Of a DNA stretch of 64,000 bases, positions 56,901 through 64,000 are shown piece after piece. The number at the start of each line of letters is the position of its first letter. Position 1 is the first letter of the stretch. The notes under the pieces were generated by a model. It searched no databases, had not been told where the DNA came from, and saw nothing but the letters and a program-made list of their open reading frames with translations. Origin of the DNA: Onchidella celtica (lineage: Eukaryota; Mollusca; Gastropoda; Systellommatophora; Onchidiidae); contig OZ007575.1 in assembly GCA_963931925.1 (NCBI GenBank), positions 33,970,850-34,034,849 on the forward strand, read 5' to 3'. Both the position numbers and the translations under genes were made by a program.

Positions 56901-59900
56901 TGTTCTTCTTGTTATTTTTCTCGGACAGAAATCCGTGTCACATTGCTCATGTGAACTAAGCCTTCTCGTGCGTGTCAAGGAAATAAAACCATTCTACTGC
57001 CGAACTTCCACAGTGATCAGTATCAAAATTATCTTAATATTATAATTTGTGTGTGCGATGTAATAAATACTGTGACATCGTCATTAGCGCAAAGCACCAA
57101 CGAAATATTCAGATTATTTAAACAGTGATCCCGCTAACGAAGACACACGTGGTGCAAGAATATACACTGACGAAAATTTGGTAGATTTATGAATTTCCAA
57201 CTTAAATATATTGTTGCCCTTCATTACATACTAAATTTGTTATAAAAATAATGTAGCCTAAATTTATATAATAGTAAGTACTATTAGGTTTGTCCTGAGT
57301 TTTAAGGTTTGTTATAATTACATATATATCATACCAGAGTTGTGTAACTTTTAAATGTGCAAAAGAGTGATAGGGCAAACATAAGAAGATTAGAAACTGA
57401 ATTACGAAGATTCGCTAGACACGAACACTGTCGTTTATTAATGAAAAGAACATTGAAATCCACAACGGCAAAAGGAGGATAGAAAACCATTTTAAAAAAT
57501 AGCAAAATGATAAGCAAAACCACCGCTGGTTAGAGAAAACATCGTACTTTGTGTCTTCCTGCTTTCTGTTTCACATTTTTAACAGAATGACAACTGAATT
57601 AACCTAGCTATAATCAAAAGCAAAATTCCCCCCTAGTTATCTCAGACTGATACTCGTATAAAGGACTCTTAAATGAAATTTTCATTTACTAAATCATTGC
57701 GAGTAATCACGTTGAATGACTTTGAAGTTTAAGATCATTAAGAAAACATTATTCAGGTGTGGTATGTTCGTACTCTGCTTTGTTTTCATAAGGAAAAATA
57801 TTCAATACGCCCAGCGCCGGACATTAATTTCTACACGTGGATACCCCAATATATTCGAGCACCTTCGACGCAGACCGCCCTTAAGAATCATTTTGTGGGT
57901 GTATGTTGATCAACTAATGCATTATTGGCCTTTTGTATGTGTGTGACATGTTTTCGACTGCTTCTCAGAACAGTGAATCGCACCTCTGCGCATACAAGAG
58001 CAGGAACTGAAGTAGTTTATTTCCGGAGACTCTAACCCTCTTAGTGAATTAATAATTATCAGTATCACAGAATCAGCGTTTTTTGTTGTTGTTTTTTTGC
58101 TGTTTGTATGACGGTAATGACAGTTTTCCAAAGGAACAATATTTGAGTATTTGGGATGATTTGAGGATGAATTCAGACGGCGATGATTTTAACCTTGATG
58201 GTGAGTATAATTCTATTTCATTTGTTGCTATATTATTGGCTTTACAAAGTAATACGATATAATTATAGGAGACATTGGCGTTGATATTTTTACAAAAGAT
58301 TTTGTCTTTCTCCGAATAATGGATTGCGATTGTATATTAATAAATGTGTATGTGTGTTGGGTGGGTGGATGGGGGTGGGGAGAGGGCGTGGATGTTACAT
58401 AATGCATTGACATTATTTATTTTCTCTGTCTTTCTTTTTTTTTAATCTGCCTTCGACAAAAGTGAGGACTTTCAGAGTTCCGTACGTCCCGGCCACTTTG
58501 AACTCCTACAAGTCTCACAGATTTTCCATTTGTTTCCTAGTTGGAAGGATAAGGAATATGATTAAGGATAAGATTTAGAATTAGGGTCAGGGATAACGAC
58601 AGGGATGCAAGGTTAGTTAAATGGTGGTCTTAACTAAATGGTCGTGACGTACTACATAACTCTTTCCGAGGACTTCCGAATGCGTGTATGGTTCGATGGG
58701 TGGATGTGTGCAGAGATGGATGAATGGGGTGGGGTGGGGAAGTTCCATTTGAGGCACACAGCAATGACATTTCAAGGACGCGACTTTAGGAGCGACGGTA
58801 GGTATGGGGGGGACGACTTTCCTCCAGGGGAATGTCTTGGTAGTTAACAGGTGGCTCTGCGATGAACACTCAGAACATAAAATGGGTGCCAGACTGTAGC
58901 TGTGTGCGTTTTATGGTACCCCTTCCAATATGAGAGAAATTTGGTTGGTTCCACAAAGTCTGTGGTCGGCTGCGATACATGTCTGAGGACGAGAAAGGTT
59001 AGCCAATTAGTTAATTTTCTGCATACTGAACTGAAGATGTCGGTTCGTCATTTCATGTGGAAATGCTCTGCCATCTGAATGTATAGGTCACAAAGAGAAA
59101 ACACTGCTAGAGAAAATAGAATTGTCATTCAGCAGCTAAAATTTGTTCCTGTAAACGTTTTTACTCATCTAGAGAGGGTCCGAAATTTTTGTTAAAAATT
59201 GAATAAATGAAAGGTGTGGTAGTTCCGAAAATGCGCCCAATTTTTATAATTTTTTTTTTTTTTTTTGATTATTTTGTGCACACGGAGCTAATATGATGTC
59301 TTATAGAATCACAGCCAGTCTGGGGTTCCGGAACTGGCTTACCCAAAATCAGACTCTTCCCGAGAAAGTTATGGTGCGAAAATGGAGTAGCCTAGTTGGG
59401 AGTATTTGGTTGTTATTTGTTTTCGTCATGATGGCTGTGAACAGGGTCGGAAAAATTCCCCTTGGGCACTCTGATCATTTGTTTTAGAGCATCCAACTCT
59501 TTTTTTAAATAAAACTTCTTTTGAATGTATATATACTGACAATCATACTGAATAATTTTATATAAATATTTGTAAAACCTTTCTTGTATAAATACGTGCA
59601 GAGTAAACTAACTTAGTCCGATCATGATGGGGTGAACGTTTTCTTTTTGGTTTTTGAAAATTGTAGTGAGTCATGGGACAGAAACGGTTGAAAAACACCG
59701 ATGCAGAGAAAGTACGGCGGTATGCCACACGGTGTAGTCAATGCAATGCCATGCACCAGTTCACACACATGGTAGTTAACTGGTACTTGCACAGTAAACG
59801 TGGTGTTTTATTTGTTGCTTTCCCTTGACAAAGATTACATCGCTATTGATTTTCTCCGCAACAGCGCAGCACGCATGTTCAAATGCACGCATGTCAGGAT

Positions 59901-62598
59901 GTGTGAGCCACTTTTTTTTTTTGTTGTTGTTGTAGTTAATCACCGTTACGCACAACACATTGGCTCTATAGTATATCACTCACATCAGCAAGACTGATTG
60001 ATGTGCATTCAGTTATTCAGCTATTAATTTAAAATACGCCGACTTAATAAAGACATGGGTATCAAGTTCACATGATTATGCCGATCTGATCTGATATGTG
60101 GAGGTCTCAGAAACGCATATCTCAATATTTCATTGTCTGTCAGTTCTGTTTCATTCCGTTTTGTTTTTTATGAATGATATTAAAACTGTGTATCATTATG
60201 AAGCAAAATTACTCTTTTTTTTTTAACAAGAAAATTCAGATAGTAACCATTTAGTCTGACCCCAGCGGGACTGCCTTGATTTTTTATTTTTTTTACATCA
60301 AGTCTCCAATGTCTGGTCCATGTGCTTATGTTTCATGTTGTTGTTAAAAGAGTCTGTAATGGGTTTCGAACAAAAGCATTTTCGTCAATTAGTTTGTCTT
60401 TTAATACTCCGCCTGGAAAGCCTTTTCGCAGACTGACAGTACCGGTATTGTCCAAAAAAATCCAACACTGTCCAGAAAATTATGTGATTTATTTTTCTCT
60501 TTACGATTTTGAACGATTTCGTTGCATTTGTGGATGCAACGGGCATGCCATTACCAGATAACACAAATTTCTATAACGTGTCGCCATAAATGCTTTATCA
60601 CTAATCTGAGAAAGATAAAAATGTCTTTACTTGTTTATCTGATGACTTGGGGGGGGGGGGTGAAAGGGATGGTTCATTACAGCAACATTCACTTTCTGAA
60701 ATAATTAATATTGTGTTGAGTGAGGATGGATAAAAATATTTAAAATCAAACGCACAGAACTTTTGAAAGTGTAAGTGTATTGCATTCTGCAACTAATGAC
60801 CCATCATCCTTTCATTAAGACCCCGCACTGAACTGGCAGTATTTCGATTATATATTTTTTTTCTCCTGTTCAATTCATCACAACCTTCCCTCGCCCTTTC
60901 CTGCGTCCTGGAGAACGGAAACTGTGCACAGTAGAGCTCACTGTGACCTTGTGTACGGCTCTCCTAATGGATTTCCTCAAGCTCACATCCGCAGTGCACG
61001 TCTTCTTGTGCCAATTTATCATGCTTCATTATGCTAATTATACTCTTCGAAATTGCCAAAATAGCTTTGCCTCGTCTAAATCATAGCCCGAAACTGACAA
61101 CCTTGAGTGGTTCTGATCGCCTTAGCAGATAAGTAAGTGAGGGTGTGTAATTGTGCTAAGCTGTAAAGTATTACACTTCACAAGTGTAAGATTAGTGAAG
61201 GATTTGTACTGAACTGTTTGTTAATTCCTTCAAATCAAAATTTCCATGACGTTGAAAAATGACTTATTGGGTGTATTGACAACAAAATGAATGGATAACA
61301 GTACACCTGGGGCTAAAGTAGAAGCATAAAAGATTCGGATGTAAGCGTGAGTTGGGTAAGATGAAATCCTCCGCTTTTACGTTCATATATATCGGTTGCA
61401 TATAATCAGCTTAATCAACAGACCATTCGCCTTTTGGACCATAGTCAGTGCGTTGAATAGAATCTTTCCGTTGGTTCCAATGCATAAAATGGAACGGTTT
61501 AGTTTTACAGACTAGTAACAATAGGATGTTATCTAACATGGATTGGTGGCATGGATGGATGGGTTTCCGGATTCATTGGTGGAATGAGAAAGAGAGAAAG
61601 TGAGAACGGCTAGAACTGGCCTGACTCGAAAAAGGAAAATGGTAATGGGCCGTGGGCCCCTTGAATCGGGAACGAAATTGGAGGATCATAATTAACTCTG
61701 CTATGGGATAGCTGCCCTTGCTTCCTGCCTTGGCTAGATGATTGGCTGATTAAGATGATGTCTGATTGTTGATTGGTTAATCAAAGTGATAGCTGCGATT
61801 CCGAGCAAAGAGAAGACAGAGTAAGGGAGTTAAATAGCGTATGAAAAATTACCGGACTTCAGCGGCAAGAGTAGCATTTGGCATCTCTTGATTCGAATAT
61901 TTTGAAGAACCTTAGTTTAAAGAAGTGACCATTAGGCCTACTGCTGTCATTCCTTTCTCTTCAGTCAGAGAAGAAGGGATTGAAGAAGAGATGAGGATTG
62001 AAATCTAATACCTAGCTAGCTCTATCCCCTGCACTTTTTTTTTTTTAATGATAATTACTAGAATTAAACCTCATAAATACAAACCGACGCTGCAGGGAGT
62101 GACAGGATGCTGGTGATGCTCTTTCAGGTTTGTTTATTTTTACTTTGAGATCTCTTGCTCACATTGAAAGTGTAGCTTATTAAGGTATCAAAGGCTCAAC
62201 GCACTCCTGGTAGTTGCAAGATCTTGTAAGTGCCGTATTTATGTGATCAAAATACATTGTATTTAGATTTACACCCCCCCCCCTTCCCCGAGAACCGCCA
62301 TCGCATGTAAAATTTGAGTCTTTAGTATCATGTTTTATGACTTACTTTCCTATGTTATACAGTGGTGAGGATGTCTGCATCATTTAAATCTGTAACATAA
62401 CATAATGATTATTGACCTGGCGTAGTCATTTTTCAGAAAGTCATGCTCAACTAAATCGGCGGAATCACGGGTTCTTAATATTCTCTTTCATGCAATGGCA
62501 CGAGGAAGAATGCACAAAGCAATCTTGGAAAACCGAGGCAGATGGAGATGCAGTTTCTGAATGTCTTTTACATTACCCAGACTGAACATCCAAATCCT
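53951..62598. other. No gene recognised
   Basis: About 8.6 kb of AT-rich DNA with short open frames only. Noted inside: a C-rich/T-rich run at 54948-54986, a CATC simple repeat at 55545-55585, a possible tiny first exon at 58167-58200, degenerate GGATAAG-like repeats at 58540-58600 and poly-T runs. No tRNA or retroelement coding piece was found. Confidence 0.45.
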
Positions 62599-62720
62599 TA
62601 TAAGATAAGATAAGATAAGATAAGATAAGATAAGATAAGATAAGATAAATTTTATTCGTCCTTGTACAAGGAAATTTGTTTTGATCATTGGATACATAAC
62701 AATACAGTTACAGAAATTAT
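62599..62720 (-). mobile_element. Retroposon 3' end with (TTATC)n tail
   Basis: On the minus strand it reads AAACAAATTTCCTTGTACAA, GGACGAATAAAATT, then about ten TATCT units (62599-62647). TTTCC..GGA hairpin plus AATAAA plus a pentanucleotide tail is typical of CR1/L2-type LINEs and their SINEs. How far the element extends to the right is unclear, possibly to about 63030. Confidence 0.6.
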
Positions 62721-64000
62721 GATATATAGCGCGCGCACACACACTAATAAATAAACAAAATTAACAGTGCGCACAATATGCTTCCGTTACTAAAACACAT
62801 TGGCCTGGCACGCAAGACAATTCAACTGTACACAAATTACGATCAAGATGACGTCACTATTGCAACATCCTAGTTGATGATGGAATAAACGATTTAAATT
62901 TAAAGTAGCGCTCAGTTTTAGTTTTCTTTGACAAATACAGTCGGGCCAGTGAACAGAAGGTGACCGAGTAAACACTGATGCAAAGGAACACTGTGCCCCT
63001 TTCTTCACACTCCCAACTCTGAGAGGGTTAATTATCGATGTAGATTGCTCTCCATTCTTTTTAACGGGAATAATTTTGAAATAAAGCCCCTGGTTATCGT
63101 CGTACAGCTTTCGGGTTAATAAGAGTTAAATTTCCTCCTTTTTTGCCACAGAATTTCCTGGAGCACAGGTTGCTGATGAGAATTACGCAGCTCGTCGATT
63201 GACATCACCGTTTCACACTTTGTGCACAAGTAAAAAGGGGGGAAAAGGGCTGGGGAAGGGAGATTCGTAATCATTCCTCTTTCATAGGAAATAGCCTTTG
63301 GGTTTCATTTCGAATAGGTAGATGGCATCTATTTAATCTAACTCTCTTTCATTTCATTCATGATCCGTGCAGAAACATTTCCCTGTATTGACAGAGGCTT
63401 TTATTCGTTATCATGAAATTATGCCAACAGGAACCGGCTTGTGAATCGAACAAACAAATACAAACAAGAAACTCAAAAAATGAAAAATTAATGTCTCTTC
63501 ATTTCTGTCAAGTGTCATGTTTTTTTCCTCTCGAGCAAGCACATCAGGAAAATCAGCTAATTATTACCTCGACCGTAGGTCTGAACGTGGCAGAAGCTAT
63601 TAACCGATGGGCCACCATTTTTGTATTTTTGCCCGCCAATTTCATTTTCGCGCTTTTTGCCAATCTGCGCGCAGTATCCGCTCGCGTTCATTAAGCATGC
63701 GAGGCAATCACTGGGAGAAAGCGGCGCTGGCTCTTCTTTGAGCCGTCCTGGACATTCAGGAAATTGAAATTTTTACACTTTCCTTCTCCCCCAAGTCAGA
63801 AGAGCGGGTAATAAGAGGACGGGAGAAGGCGGAGTTCTCGTTCTTTGCTTTGCTTCGTCTTAGCAATGTTTTTGATGAGTTTGGAGGTTCACTGTTACTT
63901 GAAGTGTGCAAATGTTTGGGAGAAGAGATTGTTAGCAGAAGTGTTGTAGCGAGATGATGGAAATTGCCAGACAAATAGTTCTAGTTCTATTTCTTAATGT
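62721..64000. other. No gene recognised
   Basis: Possibly includes more of the retroposon. The 63540-63760 stretch is less AT-rich and looks less decayed than its surroundings; function unknown. Confidence 0.4.

Overview
The window is AT-rich animal nuclear DNA with spliced genes (GT-AG introns), much simple-sequence DNA and many short transposons. The SoxD protein type, short TTAGGG-type telomere-like repeats and the retroposon types fit a lophotrochozoan, most likely a mollusc and perhaps a gastropod. That placement is inference; no species marker is present.

Layout. (1) 1-9778: no gene recognised; MITEs, microsatellites and AT-rich DNA, either upstream of SoxD or inside its first introns. 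(2) 9779-23301 (+): the 3' part of a SoxD-class HMG-box transcription factor gene (Sox5/6/13 relative). Eight exons join in one open frame to the stop codon, and a ninth 63-codon in-frame exon (18898-19086) sits exactly between the HMG box and the SoxD-specific C-terminal extension. (3) 23302-29800: SoxD 3' flank with six identical 47-bp tandem repeats and a 66-nt perfect hairpin. (4) 32931-33314 (-): a small cysteine-rich protein not recognised, with a possible long 3' UTR. (5) 35743-41375 (+): four coding exons of a strongly diverged VPS4-like MIT-AAA ATPase (606 aa) with unusual Walker B, sensor 1 and pore-loop residues. (6) 41376-53900: a transposon graveyard with two Helitrons, nested MITEs, LINE pieces, a tRNA-derived SINE and three related solo-LTR-like fossils, plus one intact tRNA-Arg(ACG) gene. 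(7) 53950-64000: no gene recognised; a retroposon 3' tail with a pentanucleotide repeat at 62.6 kb.

The genes are not obviously functionally linked. The cysteine-rich gene and the VPS4-like gene are head to head and may share a promoter region. The items most worth follow-up are the VPS4-like protein with swapped Walker B acids, the extra SoxD exon, the RNA-like hairpin at 26.9 kb, the Helitron pair whose terminal hairpins show compensatory change, and a MITE family clustered at 43-46.5 kb.
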